Position numbers and translations under genes: made by a program. A stretch of DNA of 64,000 nt from Staphylotrichum longicolle. Its lineage: Eukaryota; Ascomycota; Sordariomycetes; Sordariales; Chaetomiaceae. The notes under the pieces are model-generated. The model made no database searches. It was not told where the DNA came from and was given only the letters and a program-made list of their open reading frames with translations. Positions 9,959-21,860 of this stretch are shown here, in pieces (within the stretch, counting starts at the first letter, position 1; each line of letters opens with the position of its first letter). The DNA lies in NCBI GenBank assembly GCA_019096155.1, contig JAHCVI010000003.1, positions 1,860,001 through 1,924,000 of the forward strand, given 5' to 3'.

Positions 9959-12204
9959 GACGTAATTGGGATCCGGAAGTGCAAAAGAAAATTGGCGTTA
10001 CTGTTGGACGATGCGATGGTGGGTTTGGTGATGGAATTGGGGCAGAAATTAGTGTGAAAGAATGATATGGGTTGAAGTGCGGGAAAGAGAGGAAATTTTG
10101 ACGGGAACGCGTCATCGCATCGGGGTTGGGCATGTATTGTACATATGACCTTACCGGCCGAGCCGCCCAACGGCGGTCCGAAAGCCTGCCGGCCCCGCAG
10201 CCCTCCACTCCGACCGACCGGACCACGAACCGGAACGGGCCGCAACTTGCGGAGCAGACTCGGGGCTCCGGACCAGCAGCAGTATCAGCCAGTATTTATA
10301 CAGTAATACACCTGCGACAACCATCCTTGGCAATCCATCAAATGACAGTCTTCCCGGACCACACGTCGCCTTTGGAGCAGTCAGAGCATCCAACCGAGGC
10401 TAGCGTGGACAAGGCCTGCCAAAACCAGATCCAAAAGAGAGCCGGGAAAAAATCCAGAAACATGCTCTGCACTGTAGGTAAATAGCTGATGACAACGAGA
10501 ATGAAGTCAAGAATACGAATACAGATGAGCCAGGTGCGCCCAGCCCAATCCTGCAACCGGTGATCAAAGCCCGCCAAGATCTGAAGTCGCCAATTCCTGC
10601 CCCGTTCTCTCCCACGGGATATAGCAAACTCCATTATCAGAGAATGGGCAAATCTTGCTATTTTTGACACATTCCATGGCATTTTCGAGATCCTTGTCTC
10701 CATCCGGCTACCGGCACAGACGTGGGACACCGGAAACAAGCGATCGTCACCGGGAATGGCTGGGCGTTTCGCGTTGACAACGCTCGCTGGTCAAACCCGC
10801 CGTGCGGACGCGGCGCCAAGATGCTCCAACTCGGCGCCGAGTAGCCAAGTGCCCTTCTCCGGACTCGGCGCCAAGATACCGCGCGCTGTCGCCGTATCAC
10901 GGCACAGAATCGACGCGCCAAGTTGTTGCCGCGCGCCGATCGGCGACACTGGCAACCCCCTATCTGCCGTGGGATTCCAAAGCCAAGTCGCCGCAAGGAG
11001 GACTTGGCTGTGACTAGTGCGACGGAGCATGTTGGATGAGGCAGCACTCCTTTTGGGTGATCATGCCGCAGATTTCCCCTCCTGGCATCTCTTCTGTCTT
11101 TGCTGGGTGATGTTTTGTGCTCCTGGCGTCGGCCGTGGGGAGAACATCAACGGCGAAGCACTGGGATAGAGTGGGAGAGAGTTTACGGGGCAGTGGAGAC
11201 GAGGGTCGCCCCGGTGATTCTGCGACCCCTTTTATGCTATCATGACGATCGAGGTCAGCAGTTCGGCTACTCAGCCATTTGCAGCAGCCTTGCCCGTAGT
11301 AAAGATCACGCTGTACCTTCTTCTGACCCGTTCTGTGAAAGAAGCTCTTCGTTAATAACCGCAGCCACGTCCAAGGTATTGTGGAGGCGGCCCGAGGAGG
11401 CTGATAATGCAAGCCATATCGGGTATGCGAATCTCCAAAGGCCGCTTTCTTTACTGGTAAACAACTTATTTTGTCCCTTCAATCAGTGTGTTCATGCATA
11501 GATCTTGCGAGTGATATAGCAATGGCGTCCGAGATCGTGGCAGAGCCAGGTCCCCGAGGCTGTCTGGTACCATAGCCCAGCTTTGCGATGACCTGGTAAG
11601 TGTAGGTACTTAAGTAGTCAGGGTCGAAACAACAGGCTTTGCTGTTGATCGTTGGGACAAAACAAAACAGTGACAACAAGCGCCGTGCAACTGCTGTTGG
11701 CTATCATCCCGCGCGTGTTCCACTTGGCCGTGTTCCACTTGTCTCAACTCCGGTCTGAGCCGTCGTCTTGGCGGAGGCTCCTCCCAACATCCACGGCCTG
11801 TAGATCACCCTAGCTCACCCTGGACGCTGGCTGACCAGCCTGCTGAAAGCGGCCGGAGCCTGGCCGAAGTTTAAGAATGCCCAATACCCGCATTCATGAC
11901 CGTACGACGATCCCGTCTTGGGTTCATTTCATTTTCATTTTAGTGTTTTCTTGGAAGCTCTGGCAGCTCCAGAAGCTCGGCATCTCTGTTTCTCTTGGCT
12001 TGTTGTTTTCTCTTCCTTCGGTTTTCGATTGTAGTCTTATACTCGTTGTTCTGTATTGTATTTCTGCTTTGTTCATCGAGCAGCATCAGGTTTCCCCTTG
12101 CTCCCTGTTCCTGTTCTCAATTTTATCTCCAACGCACCACCCTGTCTGGCACAGGAGCATAACCCGCAGAGCCAAGCTTCTCGGCGTGATTCTTGGCCGC
12201 CACA
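9959..12204. other. Intergenic, 2.2 kb, divergent promoters
   Basis: Lies between TenA (minus) and the antiporter (plus). No gene was recognised; the open frames here lack splice structure and family features. A cluster of CGGCGCC sites is listed separately. Confidence 0.5.
10811..10877. promoter_or_regulatory. Cluster of CGGCGCC sites with a 14-bp perfect palindrome
   Basis: CGGCGCCAAGAT occurs at 10811-10822 and again at 10866-10877. Between them lies the perfect palindrome ACTCGGCGCCGAGT (10829-10842). CGG half-sites in inverted order are the usual target of Zn2Cys6 dimers. It lies about 1.3 kb upstream of the antiporter and 0.9 kb upstream of TenA. A regulatory function is inference. Confidence 0.35.
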
Positions 12205-14112
12205 ATGCCGAAACTCGACGTCAGCGAGCTTAACATTGTCTTGGGAATCTTGGGTAAGGAGATATCCTGCCATATGAAAGACATTGGAAGCTGTAAATGC
12301 TGACCAGAGGTACAAGGCGCATTCATCCTCCTCTATGGCATCATCTCGGTCTTGATCAAGGCCCGCTGGTTCTTGGGCGAAGCGCGTGAGCACATTCCGG
12401 ATGCGAACAGCCACAAGCTATCTGACTCTCTGCAGTCCCCGCCGTCTTCGTCGGTGTCCTCCTCGGGCCTGTTGCAGCCAAGTTCATCGACAGCTCGCGA
12501 TGGGGATCCGCGGCTGACGGACAGACGTCCGACATCACGCTCGGCGTGGCCAGAGTCGTCATCGGCGTGCAGCTCGTCATCGCAGGCTTCCAGCTGCCCG
12601 CCAAATATCAGCAGCTGCGGTGGAAGGAGATGGCCCTGTGCCTGCTGCCCATCATGACCATCATGTGGCTGTGCACCACCCTCTGCCTCCTGTCCACCGT
12701 GCCCAAGATCACCCTCCTCGCTGCCCTGGTCATCGGGTCGTGCGTGACTTGCACGGATCCCATCCTGTCGCAGGCCATCGCCAAGGGCCCGTTTGCTGAC
12801 AAGTTTGTTGCCCGCAACCTGCGCGAGATTATCTCCTCTGAGGCCGGCGCAAACGACGGCTTTGGATTCCCGTTCCTTATGTTGGCGACCTATTTGATCC
12901 GACATGCCGAAATTCCGGAAGCAGGAGGCCACAGTGAGGGCGTCGCGGCACTTCATGAGCGAGGATTGCAGTTGATTGCTCGTGCTGGAGATGTTGGACG
13001 ACTGGGCGGCGGCGTCGGGGTTGCCCTGAAGAACTGGTTTGTGGAGACATGGCTGTACATCGTGCTGATGTCGGTGGCCATTGGTGCGCTGGTTGGCTTC
13101 GCCAGCGGATATGCCCTCAAGTTTGCTCTTCGCAAGTACGTCAGCTTTGATTGCCATCATGCTCACCAAACCATCGCCGTGATCGGCCCGCTGACCGTCT
13201 ATTCTACAGAAAGTGGGTTGATTCGCAGAGCTACCTCCTGTACCCAACAGCCATCGGCGTGAGCAATTGCAACCCCTGAACAAGCCTCTCATACATGCGC
13301 ATTTTGCTGATCGAACTGGATGTTAGCTCTGGCTCGTTGGCATCTGTGGTATGCTCGGAACAGACGACCTGCTCGCCTGTTTCGTGGCCGGCAACGCCAT
13401 GAACTGGGACGGCGAGTACCTCCGCGAGACCGAGGACCGGCATGACGAGGTCAACTCGTGCATAGACGTCCTGCTCAACTTTGGCGGTTTCATGTACATC
13501 GGTGCCATCATCCCCTGGAGCGAGTTCCACCAGCCCGACACGACCGGCATCACCTACGGCCGCCTCATCGGCCTGGGCGTGCTTGTCCTTTTGTTCCGGC
13601 GCATCCCGGCCATCTTGATGACCTACAAGCTCATGCCCAAGGTGTGCAAGAACTACCAGGAAGCGCTGTTCATGGGCTACTTTGGCCCGATTGGCATTGG
13701 CGCTGTCTTCTACGTGGAGCACACCCGCCACCTCTTCCCGGCGGTTGGCGAAGGCGACGTCGAGGAGACCGATCTGGTCCGCGCCATGGTACCGGTTGTT
13801 TACTGGCTGGTGCTCTTCTCCATTGTGGTGCACGGCCTCTCGATTCCGACCCTCAACCTGATCTACCGCTACTATGGCGTCCAGCCGATCCGGGAGGATG
13901 CCGTCGAACTCCGCCGCATGTCGATGCGCGTGCCCGTGCCGGTGAATGCCACCACGGGCGACAGCGAAACCTTCATCGCCTATAATCGGTTCTCGAGGCC
14001 CGTTTTCAACAACGCGGACTTGCCCGTGATTAATGAGCAGAAGGAGTACGTCTACTCCACCACAGGCCAGAAGACGCGCATCGAAAGGCGATATTCTCGC
14101 CAAGTTGTGTGA
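12205..14112 (+). CDS. Plasma-membrane Na+/H+ (K+/H+) antiporter, NHA/SOD2 type
   Basis: The start is cacaATG at 12205. Exons: 12205-12253, 12317-12385 (CAG alternative at 12308), 12436-13135, 13210-13258 and 13327-14112. They total 1653 nt, or 550 residues. About twelve membrane helices are visible. The CPA1/NHA signatures are clear: LNIVLGILGAFILLYG at the start, SCVTCTDPILSQAIAKG (the Thr-Asp-Pro ion-binding motif), EAGANDGFGFPF (second acidic site) and GYFGPIGIGAVFY. The family exports Na+, Li+ or K+ in exchange for protons at the plasma membrane. The C-terminal cytosolic tail is short (about 75 residues) compared with budding-yeast Nha1. The 5' region from 11870 is T/C-rich, as in many strongly expressed fungal genes. 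Confidence 0.9.
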
Positions 14113-15428
14113 GGAGACGGGAGGCCCAGCTCGGATTTGGCGGCAGTTCGAATTGTGTACCCGGTTCTGTAAATCGCTGCGCTGCATTGACGGGCGTTCG
14201 GGATGGAGTAATTGAATAGAAGTTCGGTCCTTACTTACTGAGATAGATAAGAATACATGCCCACCCTAGCCACTCTTTATACGCATTCTCGCCGTGTGTA
14301 TGGGACTTCAAGTGTCTTCCCACTTGCTCGGGTTTTCCTGCCTGAAGTTTCCAGGATGGTGACTCCTGACCTCCCTACCAAGTCAACCAGCTCCGCGAAG
14401 GGCCTCTCCGCCCAACATCAAACAGGACTGGGACCCCGAGTGAGGACCTAACCGAGATTTGGCAAAAGGTAGGTCACTCGCGACACATTATCCGATGAAT
14501 TCTGATGGTGCTAAGGCGGCGGCGTCTATCAACCAGCCTTGCAATGCGTTGCAGGCTCAATCTGCCGGAGGCGGCCGGGCACGCTCCGCCCGGGAGGAAG
14601 TGAGGCGACAGAAGGACGGGCGCGTCCGCCGGTTTGACTGTTTCCTTCACGACTCACCGTCCACCTCGGTCTCCAGTTGGGGAATCGCTCCCTTCCTAGT
14701 CTGCCCTTCACCACCATTCAGTTGTAGTATGTCTCCGTAGACTCACCGAGTGAACGGGAGGCCGGGGCGCAGCGGTCCAGCCTCATGAGGCGATGCGTAA
14801 GAAAGGAGAGCTGCCCTCGCATTCGCGGCACCAAGTTTGCCCACCGGCCATGGTGCCTCCTCAACAGTGCAGAGCGGCTGAGAAGATGGTGTGTGATTTG
14901 GACAAGGGTTGTGGCGTAAGGGGCCCTCTCGCCGTCCAATATCGCGAGCGCGCGGGAACACGTGGTGGCCGGGGTGGGCAGGGATTGGGTCCCGGACAAC
15001 CACCCGGCGGAATGTTCCCATGATAAGCCTGGGGGACGGGCATGCGCTCAACACGTACCCCGGATGACTGAACAGTCTGAAATGCACTTTCAACGGTCTG
15101 TTCCCATCCTGCCGGGCTCACATGGCTTCACCTGGGACGTGGCTCGACCGTCACCTGCAGGTTCCTGCAGCTAGCGACATTGCTGGTCGTCCGGCCACCA
15201 TCACCGTGCGCGTTACAGCCCTTTGCGGTTTAGGTGAGGCTCGCGAGGCATCTTTCGACCTCGCTTCCGGTCTCTAAAAGAGTCAATGTTGGCGTGCTCC
15301 GAAATCTAGAATAGATAATTAGACGACATCTCTGCTTGAGTCTCCCGTTCACGAGATGTGCTTCTGAATCCAACACTTCGCAACGCCAGAGCGTCGTTTA
15401 ATTTTATAATCTTGGAAAAAACAGCGGG
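14113..15428. other. Intergenic, no gene seen
   Basis: Lies between two genes on the + strand. No supported coding region. It should include the promoter of the membrane-protein gene at 15429. Confidence 0.5.
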
Positions 15429-17206
15429 ATGGGCGGATTCTCACAAAAAACGCTATGGGTTGCCGCGTTGCTTTGCATGGCACGCCTCGGCGCGGCCGTG
15501 GATCTCAAAACTTGCAAAGCAGACATCCAAAGCCGTCTGAACAACAACACACTGTCACGCACCGACAAGATCTTTTATTTCAATGGAACCAACTACATGT
15601 CTGGGCCGGATGAAATCTGGCTGACCATTGAGGGATGCCAAGACAACTGCCCCAAGCCCAACTTCGACCTTTACAGCGACATGTGGCCCCGGCTCCTCAC
15701 CTGGCTTGTTCCAGCCCTGCTTCTCATCGGGAGCGTTCATCTCCCTCGCATAGGGCACGTCAACCGCTTCTTTGTCATTTTCCACTTCATGGGCGACCCC
15801 ATCGACTCCATGTGGGCACTTCTCACCAAAGCCGAAGTCTGGAACCGGTTCTACGCTCTTGCCCTCCGATTCACCCCCCCAGGTCCAGAGCAACTCGCCA
15901 TGGCCAAAGCTCTCGCTGCCATGCTCTCCGCATTTGAGGAACTTACGGGCGACATGGCCACTGTGGAGAAGGAGTTCAACGCCATCGTTGTCGAGAACGG
16001 GGCCCAGCTGTCCAAAGAGGATCTCGACTACATCCTGAAGGAGTCCGCTGAGGAGTTGGTGGATAGCCGTTCCAATGAAGGCCTCCGCACTGCCCTTGTC
16101 ATCGTCAACTATCTCTGGGCAGTTCTGGCTGCACTTGTCCCGGAAATTGGCGGCCTGCAATCCAGCCAACCCGGCGGCCGCATCGGCACAGCGATGGATC
16201 TCTCCTGGCTCGTCACTGCCGTCCTCCTCAGCAACACTTTGTCCGGCTTTACCTCGAGGCGGACCTGTCTCCGCATCATGGAGCGCTACACGCGCACCAT
16301 CAAAGGTCGACGGCGGGATCTGCACATTTTCCCCTTTAGCCCACGTCTCCTATCTCAGACCAAAGGAAGAGGCACGTTCGAAGATTTCATCGACGCCCAG
16401 CCTTGGAACGGCAGCGTCTACAGCTACCGCCCTCGGAAGCGCCTCCCTTCGACCAGCCTCAAGACGGACAGGTCCCCTTTCCACCTCCTCGCGTTATCCG
16501 TCATGCCGATCCTTATCGCCGCTGTGTCCGCTTTCGTCATCATCTGGTACACGCCCACCATCGGCCTCGGCTGTCGCACCCTGTGGGTTATTGCCTTGAC
16601 AGCGGGTCTCTTCATCAGCCCCGTGCTCACCTGGGTCATCTCCCGGACGCTAAAAGGCAGATGGGCATGGTATTTCACCATTGCGAAGGACGCTGTCTTT
16701 GGCCTCACCGGCGTGACCGTCATTATCCTGTCATCCATCGGCATCTTCAACACTTGCTGGTGCTGGTATGTGCTCCCTCCACCCCCAATGCAATTTCCCA
16801 ACGCCAGAGCGCGGTGCTGATGCAATAAAAATACAGGAGCGGCGTCTACTCCCGCGGCGTCGCCCGCGCTTTCATCGACCTGGACCCGGACAGCGAGCGC
16901 GAGTACAACCTGCACCACCTCTACCCGGCCATGGTTGGGGTATGTCTCATCCTCCAGATCCTGACCTACGTTATGATGCACCGCGTCATGAAGGCTGGGG
17001 GCATTGTGTTCCGGCCGCGCGAGGAAGAGAAGATGGAGCAGTACCGGTTGATTCACGGGCTTAATGGGTCGCCAGACACGGAGATGATGGGGGGCCCAAG
17101 AAAAGGGGCCGGGGTCAGGAGGGAGAGTGAGGCGGCGCCGTTGTTGCTTCCGCCGCCGGCAATGGACAGTCGATATGCTTCATCCACGTCCATAGCGATG
17201 ATGTAG
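15429..17206 (+). CDS. Polytopic membrane protein with signal peptide, function unknown
   Basis: Two exons, 15429-16765 and 16837-17206, joined by a GTATGT intron within a Trp codon; 568 residues. An N-terminal signal sequence (LWVAALLCMARLGAAV) precedes a lumenal or extracellular Cys-containing segment. Membrane helices follow at about 80-98, 222-240, 253-268, 355-378, 385-405, 420-445 and 485-505. A charged cytosolic-type stretch with basic residues sits near 290-345, and the tail is Pro/Leu-rich. I do not recognise a named family; the layout resembles conserved hypothetical membrane proteins of Sordariomycetes. It is convergent with the monooxygenase gene that follows. Confidence 0.8.
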
Positions 17207-17605
17207 TAACCGCATGGCAGTTTTCTGTTTGTTGATTAGGTAGAACGGACGGGAGTCGGATAAAACCGCTGTATGATTATTTGAAAAATGTTGGAAAAGA
17301 ACGCTGCCTTATACAGTGGAAAGTCCATTCTAATTCTTTCACAACTGAATAGGTACTCAAAGTGACTCTGTGACTCTTGACCAGATCCACCTTCAATACA
17401 CGATACCTAAATTCCCCTCGAAAGTAAAACCTCGCCACTTACCATCGAAACATGACAACTCAACAAAGATATCACACACCCAATCACACACATCGAATCC
17501 AAACCTGAAACCAGCCGCAGAACTTACACCCTGTGATCTCACCAGCCACCTCTTCCAAACCATCCCCAACCGAACCACAAACAGTGAGAGGTTCTGGACA
17601 ACCGT
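17207..17605. other. Convergent 3' intergenic region
   Basis: Only the 3' ends of two convergent genes are expected here. The sequence is A/C-rich on the + strand, and no feature was recognised. Confidence 0.5.
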
Positions 17606-19595
17606 CTACACCCCCTTCCCCTCCACGCTCGCCGCAAATTCCCCCACCAGATCCCTATAATCCTCCGGCCCGTACGGCTCCGAGATCTCCGCCAACCACC
17701 CCTTCTTGCGGTGCACCTTCAGCCCCAGGTCACTCACCAGCAAATCCACGTACGGCAGCGCGTCAAACACAAAGTCGGGGAACTGCGCGCCGTGGCCCGC
17801 CGGGTACCGCCACTTCCCGAAGCGGGCATGGAGGAGCGTCTCGCGGCGGATGTCGGCGATCGTCTTTGCCTTTCCTTTTTGGTCGTCGGTGGGGTCTGAC
17901 GGGCGGGGCTGGAGGGGAGGGAGGACGAAGGCGGGCAGCTGGTCGTTGAAGTAGGCCGATAGCCAGATGGCTTGGGCGTGGGCGACGATGAAGGTGGAGA
18001 AGTTGAGGAGGACGCCGGCGAAGGCGATGTCGCGGGTCTGGAGGAGGCGGGCGGAGGGGGGCACCATGAAGTGGTACAGCGTCCAGGGGGTGAGCGGGGT
18101 GGAGGGGTTGACGGGGTCGGTGGTGGTGAGGCCGTCGGTGGCCAGGAGGGGTTTGAGGTTCTTGTTCTGCACGGGCTGGTCTTGCAGGCGCGGGAAGCGC
18201 GAGAGGATCTCCTCGTCGGCTTGGGCGACGGCGTCGGCGGTGAAGAGGTCGCTTTCTTGCGGGGTGTGAGGCAGGCCGAGCTCTTTGTCGATGCCCTCGG
18301 GGAGAAACTTGACGGGTGGCACGTGCTTCCACCCGGTCACACAGCAGAGCGCGTCGGTGTCAAGCTGTGTACCATCGGATAGGTGCACTGTCCTCGAGGA
18401 CAGACCTGTGACATCGGCGATGTGCACGTTGACGGTGCCGTCGCGCACGAGGTCGAAGATGTCGGTTGGGTAGTTGAGGATGGAGAACGATGAGGCGACG
18501 AACATGGCGTGACTCCACGGCTTGAGCTTCTTAGTTTCCGGGTGGGCGTCGTACTTGTTCAAGGTGACCACGTCGTTGCCGAGAATGTACCAAAAGGCGT
18601 TTGTAATGGCGCGGCCGATGGCAGACCCGTGGTAGAAGTTGCGCAGTCCAGTGTAGCCGTCAACGTTGCCCCAGATGCAAGGGCTGAACCAAGTAAGCAT
18701 GCGTGTGTCTAAACATCCAATGTCAGCAAAGAGTCATAGTGGTTCAAGGGACCGCCGTTTTGAGCACACTGACGGACAAGTTTCTCGAGCCATTTCTTCA
18801 ATGGCGTGACATATGGAGGAGCCATCCACACGGGGCCATGGCCACTCTCTGTGAAACACGTATTAGGGAGGTCAACAAAAGATCATACGCTGGAGGGCAA
18901 CTCACCTCGAATCACCCAATCCACTTTGACACCCTTGGACGCGTATGCGTACACGACATCCCACGCGGACTTTGTGCCGCCGAATACAGTCACTCTCTTG
19001 GCGGAGTCCAGAGTGTCCGCATACTTAGTAAAATCCCTGCTGTGGAAGATGGGCACCCCAAAGTCATCTTGCCCTTCAATGCGTGGTAGGAATGGTTCCG
19101 AGGTGAGACCAGCGGCCATGACCAGCTTCCGTGCAAAGATTTGGTGCTGCGAGCCACCGCTCTGAACAGACAGGATCCAACCCCCTTCGGCGCCGTCTTG
19201 ATGTTCGGCAACGAGGACAGCAGTCTGGTAGCGGATCTTGTCGAGGATGTCGAACCTCTCGGCGTACTTGGTGAGATATCTGTACATGATCTCTCCAGAC
19301 ATGTGTTCTCCGGGCTTCACACCAAAGACATCGCTGTGCATGGGAAAGTCGGGATACTCAAAGGTTCCCAGCATGTTGTTGGTCTTGAGACCTGGGTACA
19401 ACCGGTCTTTGGCCCATACTCCGCCGAGCGTTGAGCCCGAGTCCAGAACAGCCAGACTCTTTCCAGGGTTCAGTTGGTGGAAAGTCTTTGCGACGGCGAG
19501 GCCGAAGACGCCTGCAGCAGGTTAGAATGTTGTCGTTATACGTTTTAAGGGAATCTCATACCGGCCCCGATAACCACTAGGTCGAGAGTCTCCAT
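17606..19595 (-). CDS. FAD/NADPH-dependent monooxygenase (flavin-containing, FMO/CzcO-like)
   Basis: Exons: 19595-19562, 19511-18906, 18848-18774 and 18708-17606. They total 1818 nt, or 605 residues. The N-terminal FAD loop is LDLVVIGAGVFGLAVAK, and the first intron cuts inside it. It is followed by STLGGVW and YPGLKTNNM, common in fungal FMOs. FHSRDF then VTVFGGTKSAWDVVYAY form the second (NADPH-side) nucleotide-binding motif. SWSHAMF-type and TGWK segments (VTGWKHVPPV) follow in the C-terminal half. Such enzymes oxygenate N, S or ketone groups of small molecules, often in secondary metabolism. No biosynthetic backbone gene lies nearby, so the substrate cannot be stated. A near-C-terminal hydrophobic stretch (IAFAGVLLNF) may be membrane-facing. 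Confidence 0.88.
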
Positions 19596-21860
19596 TGTCA
19601 AGCGTGACGATTCAGTAAACGCAACCCGTGGAATGACGGTGTCTATGTGTCATGTCCTGGTGAAGTTCCCAAGCCCCGCTGACTGTCAAATATCAGGGGG
19701 TGAGGTTGCAGGTGAAGCGGGGAACCAAAGCTTAGCGAACTCCAGGTTCAGCCGCGTAAGACCCAAAGATGGTTGAAGATTCTGCGGTTGCAGTGCATGG
19801 TCGCATCCCGCATTCCCAGACGGAGACAGTTCCCTTTCAGGACATTTCAGGATCTCGCCCCCTGTCAGCCTTGTGGACAGCACCCCAAGCGCGCAACGGC
19901 CAGGGGACTGACAGAGCTTGTCCATCCCAATTTGGCCTTGCAGACCCTTGTGAATTCGCCCTTGAGTAAGAAGATGGAGAGCGAGATGCCAATGGAAAAC
20001 CGCAGAGCACCGAAGACCAAATCATCTGGGGCCTGGATGAACTGCTGCTTCCCCACTCTGCCGTCCTGCTCGAAACATCCGGGGCCGACAGATGTCGACC
20101 CTAGATGGCAAGGATCGGCATCCTCGACAGGAGACCCCAGCAACCACAAACAACCCACCTTCTCTTCACGGTGCTGGGCTCGCCCGAGGCCCGGTTGGTG
20201 CGCAGCGGGGTAAGGGTTGCGCAAAAAGCTGCATGCCGGCTGCCCTTGGCCAGACCGAGGGGGCGAATCGGCGATTGTTGCTTGGCTCTCTCTTTGGATG
20301 AGAACTGGGGGAAATAAAGTTGCGGAGATCGCGGCTCTCCCCCCGCAAGCGCACGATCTTCGGGATGGCCGCATGCGTCCGAGCGCAGAAAACCGCGGGA
20401 TCCCTTCGGGATGAAGATCTTGATTGGAACTCTGATTTGCCTCACTTCTCATTAGCCAGCCGGAGACGATCAAGCTATCATTTGGCGAGTCGTGCTTCTG
20501 CGTCGAGATCTGGGCTTGGGCTGAGGCAACAATGTCTGACCGCATAGAGTTGTCTTGCCGCCTTGTTGACTGAAAGATGACGTTCAAGGGGTCTCGGTGA
20601 CAAGGGTAGAGAGAGTGCGGATCTCTTTGGTTTGGTCCACGTCTAATTCAGCGGCAACCGGGTTCTCCTGCCTTAAGAGTTCAAGCACTCAGAGAACATT
20701 CCTGAGTGAGTTGTTTGTCAGAGCGGACAAAGAATCGTTTTGTGGCCTCTCAAGGTTGTATCCCTGTGACAGCCCACCCCGGCACCATCACCTTGATCGG
20801 TTTTTGACTTTGATCGATTTAGAGCCATGAAAAGCAAACGATACTGTGTGGCCATGGCACATGGTTGATGTCTTACACAAGCAGCATGCCTTCGCTGTTG
20901 GAATCTGAGAGTGCAAGAAAACAAGAAAGCCATGTGGGCAAGCGCATCCTGATCAGCATTTGGCAGTGAGAACGCTCAGACGTAACAGACGGCGATCAAG
21001 ATATCGGTCTCTGAGAGTCGACGCCAGCGCATTAAGGTGGGCGCAGATGGCAAATATGGGCGCCGTTAATGTTACTGGACCTGAGATTTGCAGATTGCAA
21101 CTCCGGCTGGAAGGTCACTCAAGGGAAAGAGCGCCCTGGAGGGATGGTGTGGCATTTCGCTTAAGCACTCGACCTTGAGCAGGGCGCTCCTTCCCTGTGA
21201 GTCCTAAGGACCCCATCCCAGTCCGAGTCACGGCCTCGAGCTCCAGTCCAACGGCGTGGGAGTTACCAGGTCGCTGCCTGATCCCGGTTTGCGACTTCTT
21301 CCCCACGTCCTCGACAATCGGGCCGCTTCTATTCGCTCGTCTCACCGCAACACCTCAGCACGGCAACAACGCCGTCTTGCATGTGCTGGGCAGCACGTGC
21401 AGCACGCGTCTCACAACCTGCAAAGCAAAATGCATCTTCCCGGCTCCAGTTCCGAGCTCCTCCCTGGTCATCTGCGCTCTTGTGGTATCCCGCCATCAGC
21501 TTCCCTGCCTGTTCCCGCCAATGAAGCTGCGGTGCGAGCCACCATTGTCCATAACGTCGACCGCGCGGCAAACACCCGAGTCTGGCCGGGCGCTTTGCCG
21601 GACTGCAGCGGTGGCCCCAGTCAATGGAGAGCTGACCTCGAGCCAACCAAGTCGGCATCAGGCTCTGTCGTCTGTGCTACGGTACCGAGGGTACCTGCCG
21701 ATCAACAAGATAATGTCCCGTTGTCACACCAGCCCAGCCGGGAGTTTTCCCATGTCTACATCAAAAAGGCCCACTGCAGACTCGGGACAGCGAGACATGT
21801 CTACTTGAGGTCTCGTTTCTTGATGTCGAGTGCCTGCGGTATTGCTTCTTTTTCGTCACC
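19596..21860. other. Intergenic, 2.3 kb, no gene seen
   Basis: Lies between divergent genes. The long open frames on either strand here read as random, Ser/Arg-rich sequence without motifs or splice sites. It probably holds both promoters. Confidence 0.45.

Noticed and set aside
12333..13292. 320-codon frame antisense to the antiporter, and a similar one at 13231-14187
   Set aside because: Both are His/Asp/Glu-rich mirror products of G/C-biased codons in the real gene.
19865..20587. 240-codon minus-strand frame between the monooxygenase and the rhodopsin-like gene
   Set aside because: Composition looks random, with no splice signals and no family features.
21197..21808. Two overlapping + strand frames of about 200 codons upstream of the rhodopsin-like gene
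   Set aside because: Ser/Arg/Pro-rich with no motif; they overlap each other and the promoter.
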